DNA of 64,000 bases, from assembly GCF_003590945.1 (NCBI RefSeq), contig NZ_QYUK01000008.1, positions 310,001-374,000 of the forward strand. The letters run 5' to 3'. The notes below the pieces were generated by a model, which saw only the letters and a program-made list of their open reading frames with translations, did no database searches and was not told the DNA's origin. Positions 8,901 to 16,689 of this stretch are shown in pieces. This DNA is from Oleomonas cavernae (GTDB taxonomy: Bacteria > Pseudomonadota > Alphaproteobacteria > Zavarziniales > Zavarziniaceae). Both the position numbers and the translations under genes were made by a program. Positions within the stretch are counted from its first letter, which is position 1. Every line of letters begins with the position of its first letter.

Positions 8901-9786
8901 CCGCCTTGCCGATGGCGTGGATCGCCTGCTCGTAGGAGTCGTAGTAACGCTGGGCGTCCGCCGCGGTGGTGGCCGCCTCGCCCAGCATGTCGTAGGAATA
9001 GCGGAAGCCCGCGGCCTCGTTGGCCCGGCTGTTGGCCAGGGCCTCGGAAATGGTCTGGCCGGTGACGAACTGCTCGCCCATCATGCGCATGGCGATGTCG
9101 ACACCCTTGCGGATCACCGGCTCGCCGCCCTTGGCGATCAGCCGGCGCAGGGCCGAGGACAGGCCGGCCTCGCTGGTGGTGGTGGTCAGCTTGCCCGAGA
9201 CCACCAGGCCCCAGGTCGCGGCATTGACGAACAGCGACGGGCTGTGGCCCAGGTGCGCCTCCCAGTCCCCGCCGCTGATCTTGTCGCGGATCAGGGCATC
9301 GCGGGTGGCCCGGTCGGGAATGCGCAGCAGGGCCTCGGCCAGGCACATCAGCGCGACGCCCTCCTGGGTCGAGAGCGAATACTCATGAACCAGGCCATCG
9401 ACCACGCCGCGCCGCCGCTTGGCCCGCAAGGCTTCGACCAGCGTGCGCGCCAGATCGCGCGCCTGGGCCTTCACCGGGGCCGGCAAGGTCGCCTCGCCGA
9501 TCAGTAGCGGCAGGCACTCGGGCTCGGGCCGGCGATAAGCCGCCGTGATCTTGGCCCGCAGCACGGATTGGGGTTGCACCGACTGGGCGAAATCGAGAAA
9601 GGCGCCGGCCTCTTCCGGTGCCCCCTCCTCGATTTCCAGGGAGCCGCCGCGATCCAGCCGATCGAGCGCCGTCAGGATCGACTGCTTGATCAGCCAGTGG
9701 GGTGTCCGCCCGACCTTGTCCGCCGCCTCCTTCAGGCGCGCCCGCAGGTCGTCGTCGATCTTAACCCCGATCGTGGTCATGGCCAT
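5962..9786 (-). CDS. putA: PutA: proline dehydrogenase / L-glutamate gamma-semialdehyde dehydrogenase with DNA-binding domain
   Basis: This protein of about 1274 residues oxidises proline to glutamate in two steps. The first 45 residues (TTIGVKIDDDLRARLKEAADKVGR) are a ribbon-helix-helix domain, as in PutA proteins that repress their own operon. The FAD-dependent proline dehydrogenase barrel follows, with MIRLVKGAYWDSEIKRAQ. The aldehyde dehydrogenase half has SPWNFPVAIFTGQ, FTGSTAVA and the catalytic Cys in AGQRCSALR near residue 889. The start at 9786 (MAMTTIG) follows GGAAGGGG; ATG 9780 is an alternative. The frame extends to 10005 but without domain support. No putP or separate regulator is adjacent, so self-repression is plausible. 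Confidence 0.97.
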   Translation of the reverse strand: MAMTTIGVKIDDDLRARLKEAADKVGRTPHWLIKQSILTALDRLDRGGSLEIEEGAPEEAGAFLDFAQSVQPQSVLRAKITAAYRRPEPECLPLLIGEATLPAPVKAQARDLARTLVEALRAKRRRGVVDGLVHEYSLSTQEGVALMCLAEALLRIPDRATRDALIRDKISGGDWEAHLGHSPSLFVNAATWGLVVSGKLTTTTSEAGLSSALRRLIAKGGEPVIRKGVDIAMRMMGEQFVTGQTISEALANSRANEAAGFRYSYDMLGEAATTAADAQRYYDSYEQAIHAIGKAADRRGIYEGPGISIKLSALHPRYSRAQRERVMAELLPRLKALAALARHYDIGLNLDAEEADRLELSLDLLEALCFDPALAGWNGIGFVIQAYQKRAPFVIDYVIDLGRRSDHRLMIRLVKGAYWDSEIKRAQVDGLEGFPVYTRKLYTDVSYLACAAKLLAAPEAVFPQFATHNAHTLATVHAMAGENYYAGQYEFQCLHGMGEPLYEEVVGRDRLNRPCRIYAPVGTHETLLAYLVRRLLENGANTSFVNRIGDADVSIDDLIADPVELAQAIVPLGAPHPRIAAPRDLFGDARPNAEGIDLTNEQRLASLSAALLSGREGKWQAAPMLADRVAAGEGRAVANPADLRDIVGTVIDAGPEVVDEAVAHAVAAAPVWQSTPPAERAAILLRAADLMEARMTGLMGLIVREAGKSLANAVAEVREAVDFLRYYAVEARTKFSNDSHRPLGPVVCISPWNFPVAIFTGQVAAALAAGNTVLAKPAEETPLVAAQAVAILREAGVPAGALQLLTGAGEVGARLVADARVAGVMFTGSTAVARIIQKVLAGRLNRDGRPIPLIAETGGQNALIVDSSALAEQVVADVLLSAFDSAGQRCSALRVLCLQEDVADRVLDMLKGAVAELSVGNPDRLSTDVGPVISLDAQRNLLAHVAAMREKGCVVEELPLPASTRAGIFVAPTLIEIAGLDLLEREVFGPVLHVLRYRRDDLDALVDRINATGYALTAAVHTRIDETIAHLKDRLAAGNLYINRNLIGAVVGVQPFGGHGLSGTGPKAGGPLYLRRLLAQCRDNGPALGTVPPGAAALAWRAWLAAAGGKAQAAARFDAYLARTCSGVALELPGPVGERNVYSLAPRGAVLCVAQTAFGLAAQIGAALATGNKAVVTAELAGLPAALSGAVVVVEDRTTASFDVVLFEGDSDDLQALNQEMAARPGAIVPVFGVAADALAAGSEDYPLEWLLSERAISTNTAAAGGNASLMTIG

Positions 9787-9900
9787 GGCAGCGCCCCTTC
9801 CAGAATGGGCGCAGGTTGCTCCTATTTTCCAAAAGGTGCAACCCAGGAAAATGCCAGTCGCAACCCACCTTAATCGAGACGCTGGGATTTCCATAAAACT

Positions 9901-10009
9901 CGTCATGGCCGGGCGAAGTCCCGGCCATCCACGTCGCCAAGCTGCCAAGTCCGTCAACGGCCTTGGCTCGTCCCGACGTGGATGCCCGGCACAAAGGCTG
10001 GGCATGACG
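9901..10009. repeat. Dispersed inverted-repeat element, copy 1, in the putA upstream gap
   Basis: Imperfect inverted arms of 36 bases lie at 9901-9936 and 9974-10009. The 37-base centre is, in reverse complement, nearly the same as the centre of the element at 31249-31355. So these are two copies of one element of about 108 bases in opposite orientation. The element occupies the middle of the 381-base gene-free gap 9787-10167. The rest of the gap should hold the putA promoter (minus) and that of the next gene (plus), but I see no convincing -35/-10 pair. Confidence 0.8.
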
Positions 10010-10167
10010 ATTTAAAAATGGTGCGTATTAAGAACCAGCGCTGAGCGGGCCTCGGTAACCTGCCTGTTGGTGAGCAGGTGGTCCGACATGGATTTATTCT
10101 AACCGATAATGGGAAATATCGAAGCCCTGTGATCTTCTCAGGAAGGGATCAAGGCGGGGGCCGTTTG

Positions 10168-10815
10168 ATGGAAATCCTGGTCGCGCTGAAATACACCTCC
10201 GCGGTGGTGCTGGGCCTCTTGCCGATCATCAACCCGCTCAGCACCGTGCCGATCTTCCTGGCGCTGACATCGAACATGCCGGCCGACATGCGCCAGCAGC
10301 AGGCGCGCAAGGCCTGCATCTATGCCTTCGCGATCCTCATCGCCTTCCTCTATGCCAGCAACGCCATCATCGCCCTGTTCGGCATCTCGCTGGCCGGCAT
10401 CCGTGTCGCCGGCGGGCTGATCATCCTGGTGTTGAGCTTCCGCATGCTGTTCTCGGGCGAGGACGATGCCTCGCGCGTCGCCGACGATGTCGAGGAGGTG
10501 CGCCGGGCTCATGTCGACATCTCGTTCACGCCCCTGGCCATGCCGGCGATCAGCGGCCCGGGCTCGATCGCCGTGATCATCAGCTATGCCTCCCAGATCC
10601 CCGACGACCAGCAGGTCGCCGGCTACCTGGTGATCACCCTGGCCACCTTGATCACCGTGGCCATCACCTATGTCGTGCTCTACTTCTCCAGCCGCATCGC
10701 CCGCTTCCTGGGCGAGCAGGGCATCCATGCCCTGACCAAGATCATGGGCTTCCTGATCGCCTGCATCGCGATCCAGTTCATCGCCTCAGGCATCAAGGAA
10801 TTCGCGACGACGTGA
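10168..10815 (+). CDS. MarC/SnatA-family integral membrane protein
   Basis: This is a 215-residue protein with about six hydrophobic segments. It has the family signature LLPIINPLSTVPIFLAL in the first helix pair and TPLAMPAISGPGSIAVII in the fourth, the two internally repeated NP/GPG motifs of the MarC family. The family was once linked to multidrug resistance but its transport substrate is unsettled; one member has been described as an amino-acid transporter. ATG 10168 follows a purine-rich AAGGCGGGGG. It is a stand-alone gene, convergent with a TetR gene 4 bases away. Confidence 0.88.
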   Translation: MEILVALKYTSAVVLGLLPIINPLSTVPIFLALTSNMPADMRQQQARKACIYAFAILIAFLYASNAIIALFGISLAGIRVAGGLIILVLSFRMLFSGEDDASRVADDVEEVRRAHVDISFTPLAMPAISGPGSIAVIISYASQIPDDQQVAGYLVITLATLITVAITYVVLYFSSRIARFLGEQGIHALTKIMGFLIACIAIQFIASGIKEFATT

Positions 10816-10819
10816 GGCC

Positions 10820-11494
10820 TTACGGCTTGCGCCGCGTGCCCGCCGGCTTGAGCACGATGGTCGCCAGGAAGTTCAGCAGGTAGCGCTCGAGCTGCGGCCG
10901 CACGATGTCGGGGGCCGCGGGCACGGTCGGCAGCACGAAATATTCCATGCGGATGAAGGTGAGGCCGGCCATGAACAGACGCGCCGTCTCCCGGGGGTCC
11001 GGCGCCTTGATCAGGCTCTTGGCCGCGAAACCGCGGAAATAGGCTTCCATGGCGCCTACCTCGTCCTGGAACCAGGACTTGGCGAAGAGGCCGCGTTCGT
11101 TCTCCAGGCGCTGGCGCTCGGCAAACAGCAGATGCTGGAATTTCTGCTCCTGCGGATCGGCCCACTGTTCGAGCACATCGGCGGCATGGGTCCGGCAGAA
11201 GGCTTCGGGATCGTCGGCCAGCGCCTTGTAGCGGGCGCTGGTGAGGCGCTGGGCCGAGCGGGCCGGCCCGTTGAGGTTGACGAGCGCGGTGAGGATCGCC
11301 TCCTTGCCCTCGAAATGATTGTAAAGGCTGCTCTCGCGCAGGCCGATGGCCCGGGTCAGGGCACGGACGGACGTCGCGGCATAGCCCTGCGTCGCGAACA
11401 TGTCCAGTGCAACCTCAAGGATCGCATCCCGGGTGCTGAGGTCGGCGGTCTTGGGGGAAGCGGCGCGGCGCCCCGCGCGTGGATGCCCAGTCAT
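10820..11494 (-). CDS. TetR-family transcriptional regulator
   Basis: This is a 224-residue regulator. The N-terminal HTH is clear: STRDAILEVALDMFATQGY, then TSVRALTRAIGLRESSLYNHFEGKEAIL at about residues 22-70. The C-terminal half is the variable ligand-binding domain. The start ATG 11494 has GGAGAG upstream. It is divergent from a VOC-family gene, with a palindrome AACGATCGTT in the shared gap at 11571. An extended 18-bp version of the palindrome occurs again at 14537. This suggests the regulator controls itself, the VOC-QOR-MBL genes and the SnoaL-like gene. The ligand is unknown; an acyl-CoA-type molecule would fit the neighbours, but this is inference. Confidence 0.9.
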   Translation of the reverse strand: MTGHPRAGRRAASPKTADLSTRDAILEVALDMFATQGYAATSVRALTRAIGLRESSLYNHFEGKEAILTALVNLNGPARSAQRLTSARYKALADDPEAFCRTHAADVLEQWADPQEQKFQHLLFAERQRLENERGLFAKSWFQDEVGAMEAYFRGFAAKSLIKAPDPRETARLFMAGLTFIRMEYFVLPTVPAAPDIVRPQLERYLLNFLATIVLKPAGTRRKP

Positions 11495-11566
11495 GGTCTC
11501 TCCAGTCGACGGCGCAGGCTAGCAGTTCGACCCTTCAATTGCACCAGGACCAAAAGCCCGTGGACA

Positions 11567-11584
11567 CATGAACGATCGTTCGTT
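11567..11584. promoter_or_regulatory. Candidate TetR operator, site 1
   Basis: The palindrome AACGATCGTT (11571-11580), followed by CGTT, lies between the divergent TetR gene (start 11494) and VOC gene (start 11617). The right half matches the perfect 18-bp palindrome at 14537-14554; the left flank is CATG instead of AACG. Position and recurrence point to the adjacent TetR protein. Confidence 0.65.
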
Positions 11585-11616
11585 ATTGTGCGGCCGACAG
11601 TACCTGGGAGGATCGG

Positions 11617-12147
11617 ATGAGCAGGATATTCGGCGCGGTGCGCCAGAACGGCTATGTGGTGCGGGATATCCGCGGTGCCATGGATCACTGGGTGAATGTG
11701 ATGGGCATCGGTCCCTGGTTCTATGTCGACCGGGTCCAGACCGACTTCTTCCGTCACCGGGGCGTGGCCTCCGACCTGCACATGAGCGTGGCGCTCGCCA
11801 ATACCGGCGACCTCCAGATCGAACTGATCCAGCAGCGCAACGAGGCACCTTCCATGTACCGCGAATTCCTCGATGCCGGTCGCGAAGGCCTTCAGCACAT
11901 GGCCTATTGGAGCACGGACTACCAGGGCCTCTACGACAAGGCGCTGTCGCTCGGCTACCGGGTGGGGCAGGAAGGGCAGATCGGCGGCGAGCAGGGCCGC
12001 TTCGCCTATTTCGATGCCGAAGGCCATCCCGGCACGGTGATCGAGATCTCCGACATCAGCGGCGCCAAGGGCTTCTTCTTCGAGCATGTCCGCCAGGCCG
12101 CGATCGGCTGGGATGGCACCGATCCCATCCGCGAGCTGGGCCGCTGA
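11617..12147 (+). CDS. VOC-family protein (glyoxalase/epimerase fold)
   Basis: This is a 176-residue protein of the vicinal-oxygen-chelate superfamily. It opens FGAVRQNGYVVRDIRGAMDHWVNVMGIGPWF, the typical first beta-alpha-beta unit. It continues with IELIQQRN and GLQHMAYWS, which supply the likely metal-binding Glu and His, and GTVIEISD near the end. This pattern resembles glyoxalase/methylmalonyl-CoA-epimerase-like proteins found beside lipid-degradation genes. ATG 11617 follows GGGAGGA. It is first gene of a three-gene plus-strand operon behind the palindrome at 11571. Substrate unknown. Confidence 0.83.
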   Translation: MSRIFGAVRQNGYVVRDIRGAMDHWVNVMGIGPWFYVDRVQTDFFRHRGVASDLHMSVALANTGDLQIELIQQRNEAPSMYREFLDAGREGLQHMAYWSTDYQGLYDKALSLGYRVGQEGQIGGEQGRFAYFDAEGHPGTVIEISDISGAKGFFFEHVRQAAIGWDGTDPIRELGR

Positions 12148-12170
12148 CGTTCCACCGAGAGGCCCTACCC

Positions 12171-13159
12171 ATGCGCACCGTCGTCTCCAGCCCTACCGGC
12201 CCCCTCCTCCAAGACTTCCCCGAGCCGTCGCCCGGATCGGATGATGTGCTGGTGCGGGTCAGGGCGGGTGCGCTGAACCGCGCCGACCTGTTGATGCTGA
12301 CCGGTGGCGCCCACGGCCCCTTCGGCGGGGTTGGCATGCCACTGGGTCTGGAATGGGCGGGCGAGGTCGTCGAGATCGGCGCGGCGGTCAAGAAATGGCG
12401 CGTGGGCGACCGGGTCATGGGCGCCGGCTTCGGCGCCTTCTCCGACTATGTGATCAGCGACTGGCAGCGCATCTATGCCATGCCGGTGGGCCTGTCCTTC
12501 GAACAGGCCGCCACCTTGCCGGTCGCCCTCCAGACCATGCACGACGCGCTGGTGACCAATGGCCTGCTGCAGCCCGGCCAGTCGGTCCTGATCCAGGGGG
12601 CGAGTTCGGGCGTGGGCCTCATGGGCCTGCAGATGGCCAAGTTCCTGGGGCCGGGCTGGTCGTCGGGACCTCCACCTCGGCGGAGCGGCGCGTGCGCCTG
12701 GCAGATTTCGGCGCCGACGTGGCCATCGACTCCAGCGCCCCCGACTGGGTGGAACAGGTCTACAAGGCCACGGGTGGCGAAGGCGTGGACCTGCTCATCG
12801 ACCTCGTCGCCGGCCCCGTGATGATCGGCAACCTCGAGGCAACGAAGATCGGCGGCCGCATGGTCAACGTCGGCCGCCTGGGCGGCAGCCGCGGCGAGTT
12901 TGATTCCGACATCCATTCCCTGCGCCGCATCACCTTCGTCGGTGTGACCTTCCGCACGCGCACGACGCAGGAGGTGGCACAGGTCGTGGAACGGGCGACG
13001 CTCGCTCTCGGCCCGGCCTTGAACCAAGGCCTGCTGCGCCAGCCGGTCGACATGGTGTTCCCCCGCGACCAGGTGGCGGAAGCGTTCGAGCGCATGGCCC
13101 GAAACCAGCACTTCGGCAAGATCGTCCTGTCGCTGGGCGAGGCGCGGGGAACCCCATGA
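12171..13159 (+). CDS. NADPH:quinone oxidoreductase-type zinc-free MDR enzyme, split by a frameshift
   Basis: This is a medium-chain dehydrogenase/reductase. The N-terminal GroES-like part reads PSPGSDDVLVRVRAGALNRADLL and GLEWAGEVVEIG. The nucleotide-binding loop is LIQGASSGVGLMGLQMAKFLG. The frame then breaks at about 12648-12660 and resumes in the next frame with VVGTSTSAERRVRLADFGAD, through GEGVDLLIDLV, to a C-terminal HFGKIVLSL. Adding one G to GGGG at about 12650 restores KFLGAGLVVG. No zinc-ligand pattern is visible, as expected for the quinone oxidoreductase group. It is 23 bases after VOC and overlaps the MBL gene by ATGA. Substrate unknown. Confidence 0.82.
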
Positions 13160-13986
13160 GCATCCGCATCCATCATCTCAACTGCGGCACCATGTGCCCG
13201 CTGTGCGAACGGCTGATCAACGGCCAGGGCAGTTGGCGCAAACCCGGCAGGCTGATCTGTCATTGTCTGCTGATCGAGACGCCACAAGCCCTGGTGATGG
13301 TGGATACCGGCATCGGCCAGCACGACATCCGCGAACCCGCGCGCCGGCTGGGCGCCGGGTTTCTGCCGCTGTTGCGGCCGCAACTCCGCCTGGCGGAAAC
13401 CGCGCACGCGCAGATCACGTCCCTGGGCTATGACCCCCGCGATGTCCGCCACATCATCCCGACCCATCTAGACATGGATCACGCGGGGGGCTTGAGCGAT
13501 TTTCCCGACGCGCAGGTGCATGTGTTCAAGCCCGAGATGCGGGCCGTCCTGCACCCGCGCCGGCTAGACCTGGTGCGTTTCCGCCAGCCGCAATTCGAGC
13601 ACAAGCCGCACTGGGTCGTCCATGATACCATGACCGAGCGCTGGTTCGACTTCGACGCCATCCGGCCGATTCAGGAAATGGCGGCCGATATCCTGATCGT
13701 TCCGCTGATCGGCCACACCGAAGGTCATGTCGGCGTGGCCGTGAAACAGGGCGAGCGCTGGCTGCTTCACTGCGGCGATGCCTACTATCACCACAGCCAG
13801 GTGACGGCGACGCCGCAAGCGCCGCTCGGCCTCAAGATCTTCGAGGCGGCCGTGCAGACGCTGCGCCAGCCGCGTCTGCAAAACCAGGCCCGGCTGCGCC
13901 GACTGGCGGCCGATCACGGCGACGAGGTGGAACTTTTCTGTGCCCACGATCCAGTGGAATTGGACCGCTACACGAACGCCACCTAG
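13156..13986 (+). CDS. MBL-fold metallo-hydrolase
   Basis: This is a 276-residue metallo-beta-lactamase-fold hydrolase. The metal motif reads THLDMDHAGG near residue 105, that is His-x-Asp-x-Asp-His in place of the usual His-x-His-x-Asp-His. The second cluster is PLIGHTEGHVGV, then LLHCGDAYYH supplies the bridging Asp, and CAHDPVEL the final His. The LDMDH variant occurs in a recognised MBL subfamily, so activity should not be excluded. N-terminal Cys residues (CGTMCPLCERL) are unusual. The gene overlaps the quinone oxidoreductase stop by 4 bases, so it belongs to the operon behind the 11571 operator. Substrate unknown. Confidence 0.87.
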   Translation: MSIRIHHLNCGTMCPLCERLINGQGSWRKPGRLICHCLLIETPQALVMVDTGIGQHDIREPARRLGAGFLPLLRPQLRLAETAHAQITSLGYDPRDVRHIIPTHLDMDHAGGLSDFPDAQVHVFKPEMRAVLHPRRLDLVRFRQPQFEHKPHWVVHDTMTERWFDFDAIRPIQEMAADILIVPLIGHTEGHVGVAVKQGERWLLHCGDAYYHHSQVTATPQAPLGLKIFEAAVQTLRQPRLQNQARLRRLAADHGDEVELFCAHDPVELDRYTNAT

Positions 13987-13987
13987 G

Positions 13988-14017
13988 CCGTCGTCCCGGC
14001 GAAAATCGGAACGACGG
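13988..14017. repeat. Intergenic hairpin after the MBL gene
   Basis: CCGTCGTCCCG and CGGAACGACGG form an inverted pair with an 8-base loop containing GCGAAAAT. It lies between the convergent ends of the MBL gene and the SnoaL-like gene and may act as a bidirectional transcript end. No T tract follows, so a classical terminator is not certain. Confidence 0.5.
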
Positions 14018-14039
14018 CAGGGACCGTTTGGCTTATCCC

Positions 14040-14498
14040 CTAGGCGGCAATGCCAAGCTGCCGCAGGATCGCCCGGGGATCGGTGTAGGGGCGTTCGCTG
14101 ACGATCTTGTCGGAGCCGGGCTTGAACTCGAAGGTGGCGGCCATGCGCACCTTGATCCGCTTGCCGGTGGGCGGGAGATCGCCGAACGGGGTTTTCAACG
14201 GATTGAGGTGGGTGCCGACCAGGTAGAATTCGACCATGGCGATGTCGCCATCGCCGACCACGACGTGAATCACTTCATTGCCCAGGTCTGGAAATGCCGC
14301 GCGAGAGCCGCTGAAATAAGCCATCACCTGCTCGCGCCCGTCGAACACGCTGGTGGCGCCGTCCGTGCCCGGAAACGGCACCTGGAACTCGTAGCGGGGA
14401 CGCTCGAAGGTAGCCAGCACGGCCTCCCAGTCGGCCTCGTTCTCGAGTTGCATATGGGCGCGGATGGTGCGTTCGCGCGCCGCCTTCAGGTCTTCCAT
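14040..14498 (-). CDS. SnoaL/NTF2-like protein
   Basis: This 152-residue protein has the cone-shaped NTF2/SnoaL fold. Its pattern is ERTIRAHMQLENEADWEAVLATFE, then FDGREQVMAYFSGSRAAFPDL, then KTPFGDLPPTGKRIKVRMAATFEF, which is the usual polyketide-cyclase-like layout. ATG 14498 follows AGGA; the open frame to 14573 passes through the palindrome and has no ribosome site. The gene is transcribed directly from the region holding the perfect 18-bp palindrome at 14537, so it probably belongs to the same TetR regulon as the genes at 11617-13986. Function unknown. Confidence 0.8.
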   Translation of the reverse strand: MEDLKAARERTIRAHMQLENEADWEAVLATFERPRYEFQVPFPGTDGATSVFDGREQVMAYFSGSRAAFPDLGNEVIHVVVGDGDIAMVEFYLVGTHLNPLKTPFGDLPPTGKRIKVRMAATFEFKPGSDKIVSERPYTDPRAILRQLGIAA

Positions 14499-14536
14499 CT
14501 TTGCTTTCCTCCGAATTATGATTTCGACAGCAAGGT

Positions 14537-14554
14537 AACGAACGATCGTTCGTT
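14537..14554. promoter_or_regulatory. Candidate TetR operator, site 2 (perfect 18-bp palindrome)
   Basis: AACGAACGATCGTTCGTT reads the same on both strands. It lies 39 bases upstream of the SnoaL-like gene start and 35 bases after the enoyl-CoA hydratase stop. The 14-base right part equals site 1 at 11571-11584. Confidence 0.75.
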
Positions 14555-14588
14555 CCGCAAGTCGAATGATCATATTCCCTGTTCGGGC

Positions 14589-15466
14589 CTACCCCTTCCA
14601 CCACGGATAGAACGGCGGCATCTGCGAGGCCTTGCCGGCAAATTGCGCGTCGCGCTTCTCGAGGAAGGCCGCCACCCCCTCCTTGCCGTCGGCGATCGAG
14701 GTGTAGAACATGGCCAAGCTGTCCACCCGGTGGGCTTCGATCGGGTGGGGCTGCGCGCTGTTGCGGTAGAGCATCTGGCGCGTCAGGGCGACTGCCACGG
14801 GCGAGCGGTTGTGGGTGAACTTGCGCGCCAGGGCATAGGCCTCCTCCAGCAGGTGCTCGGGGCAAGGACCGATTTTACCAGGCCGCCGCGCCGGGCCTCG
14901 TCGGCATCGAAAATATCGGCGCTGTAGGTCCATTCCAGGGCCTGCTGCAGGCCCACCACGCGGGGCAGGAACCAGCTCGAACAGGCTTCCATGACCACGC
15001 CCAAGCGCCCGAAGACGAAGCCGATGCGCGCCTTCTCCGATGCCAGGCGGAAATCCATGGCCAGGGTCATGGTGGCACCGATGCCGACCGCCGCGCCATT
15101 GATGGCGGCGATCACCGGTTTCTTGCAGTCATAGATCGCCAGGGTCACCCGGCCGCCGGTGTCCCGCACGCCTTCGATCATCACCGGATCGTCCAGGCGG
15201 TCCTGCATGTCCTGGACGGTCGGCTCCTGGGCCTCGTCCAGGCCGAAGACATTGCCGCCGGTACCAAGATCCATGCCGGCACAGAAGGCCCGCCCCGCCC
15301 CGGTGACGACGATGGCGCGAACGGCATCGTCGTCGCTCGCCCGGTTGAAGGCATGAACCAGCTCGTTGGCCATCTCGACCGTGAAGGCGTTCAGCTTGTC
15401 GGGCCGGTTCAAGGTCAGGGTCAGGATGCCGTCATCCACGGCATAAATGAGGGTCGCGTAGGTCAA
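14589..15466 (-). CDS. Enoyl-CoA hydratase/isomerase (crotonase family), split by a frameshift
   Basis: This is a crotonase-fold enzyme of about 292 residues acting on an acyl-CoA double bond. It has LTLTLNRPDKLNAFTVEMANEL, GAGRAFCAGMDLGTGG (oxyanion-hole region), INGAAVGIGATMTLAMDFRLA and LGVVMEACSSWFLPRVVG with the catalytic-region Glu. The frame breaks near 14865 (LVKSVLAP) and resumes with EHLLEEAYALARKFTHN. Adding one C to the CCCC run in the coding strand restores it. The start is TTG 15466, since GGAGAG lies 8 bases upstream and no ATG is suitably placed. It is co-directional with the hydrolase, thiolase and multifunctional enzyme upstream. Confidence 0.85.
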
Positions 15467-15507
15467 GGCGCCGTCTCTCCCGTTCGAATCGGGGCGAGAA
15501 TAGCGCT

Positions 15508-16689
15508 TCAGGCGGTGCAACGGTCCATGAACCGACGCATATGCTCCTGATATTTGGCCCGCTCGAAATGCATCAGATGGTTGCCGGGGAACCAGTACAT
15601 CTCGCTGCCCGGCCAATGATCGCGCAGCAGGGCGACCTGGCGCGGCGTGGTCAGGCGGTCGCCCGACGCGCTCATGATCAGGCGCCGGCCGGCGGGCAGC
15701 GCGGGGGCATAGGTCAGCGGCGAATGCACCGCCGTCGCCTGGCGCAGGTCGGGCAGGTCGAGGCCGGTCAGGCGCAGAAACTGGCCAAACAGCAGCCGGG
15801 TGCTGGGCCAGTCCATCGCCGCGTCGACGACGGAGACCACCGGGCACATGGGAATGGCGAAGGACAGGCGCGGCTCCACCGCCGCCATGATCGCCGACAT
15901 ATAGCCGCCCAGGCTGTAGCCGGCGATGCCGACATGCGGCGCGCCGCGTTTCAGCAGGTAATCGACGAAGATGCGCAGGTCGAGCACGGCCTGCAGCATC
16001 GCCTCGTTGATATGGCCCATGCCCCGGCTGAAATAGCCAAAGCCGCTGAACGGCTCGAACCAGGCCTTGCGATAGCCGTGGAACGGCAGGGTAACCAGCA
16101 GGATGTCGTAGCCGGCCTGGTAGAGCTTGCGCAGCCCGAACATGCGGGCATTGAACCAATAGGGATCGGCGATGAAGCCATGGACGAAGATCAGCGTCTT
16201 GCGGGCGCCGCCGCGGTGCGACCAGTACTGGGCATAGGCCCGCCCGCCCCCGCCCATACGGGCGTAGGGGCCGCGAATGGCCTTGTCGACCGGCTCATAG
16301 GGACTGTCGAAGGACAGCAGGCTGGTGCGGATGCTGAACGGCTGGAAGCCGAAGAACACGGTCGAGGTTTCGATCACCGGCACCTGGGCCGGCGGCGCCT
16401 GGAAGCTGGCGGCGGCGGCGCCGTTGGCGGCCAAGGTGGCGTAGATGTCCAGCCTGGCGATCTCGCGGGCGAAATTCTGCCCCGGCATCATCATGTTGGC
16501 GGCCAGCAGGCTGCCCACGGTCGCGCCCAGGCCGGTGCAGGTCAGCATGTCCAGGCCGGCCGAGATCGCCGTCGTCAACGGGTAACGACGGTCGATCTCG
16601 GTGCCGACCGGGCGGCGATGATAGTCCTTGGGCACCCGCTCCCACCAGGGAGCGGGCGGCTCGGCAAGCGCTGCTTTACGGACCCCCAT
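15508..16689 (-). CDS. Alpha/beta-hydrolase, ABHD18-like
   Basis: This 393-residue serine hydrolase has FVHGFIADPYWFNARMFG, the nucleophile elbow GYSLGGYMSAIMAA, MSASGDRLTTPRQ with a likely catalytic Asp, and GNHLMHFERA with a likely catalytic His. The long N-terminal 130 residues precede the core and are poorly conserved. The start codon shares one base with the stop of the upstream thiolase gene, so the two are translationally coupled. In this setting it may release or transfer an acyl or ester group during lipid breakdown, but the substrate is unknown. Confidence 0.8.
   Translation of the reverse strand: MGVRKAALAEPPAPWWERVPKDYHRRPVGTEIDRRYPLTTAISAGLDMLTCTGLGATVGSLLAANMMMPGQNFAREIARLDIYATLAANGAAAASFQAPPAQVPVIETSTVFFGFQPFSIRTSLLSFDSPYEPVDKAIRGPYARMGGGGRAYAQYWSHRGGARKTLIFVHGFIADPYWFNARMFGLRKLYQAGYDILLVTLPFHGYRKAWFEPFSGFGYFSRGMGHINEAMLQAVLDLRIFVDYLLKRGAPHVGIAGYSLGGYMSAIMAAVEPRLSFAIPMCPVVSVVDAAMDWPSTRLLFGQFLRLTGLDLPDLRQATAVHSPLTYAPALPAGRRLIMSASGDRLTTPRQVALLRDHWPGSEMYWFPGNHLMHFERAKYQEHMRRFMDRCTA

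Noticed and set aside
13438-13500. Loss of metal binding in the MBL protein (THLDMDH instead of HxHxDH)
   Set aside because: The LDxDH variant occurs in a recognised subfamily and the other ligands are present; not strong evidence for inactivity.
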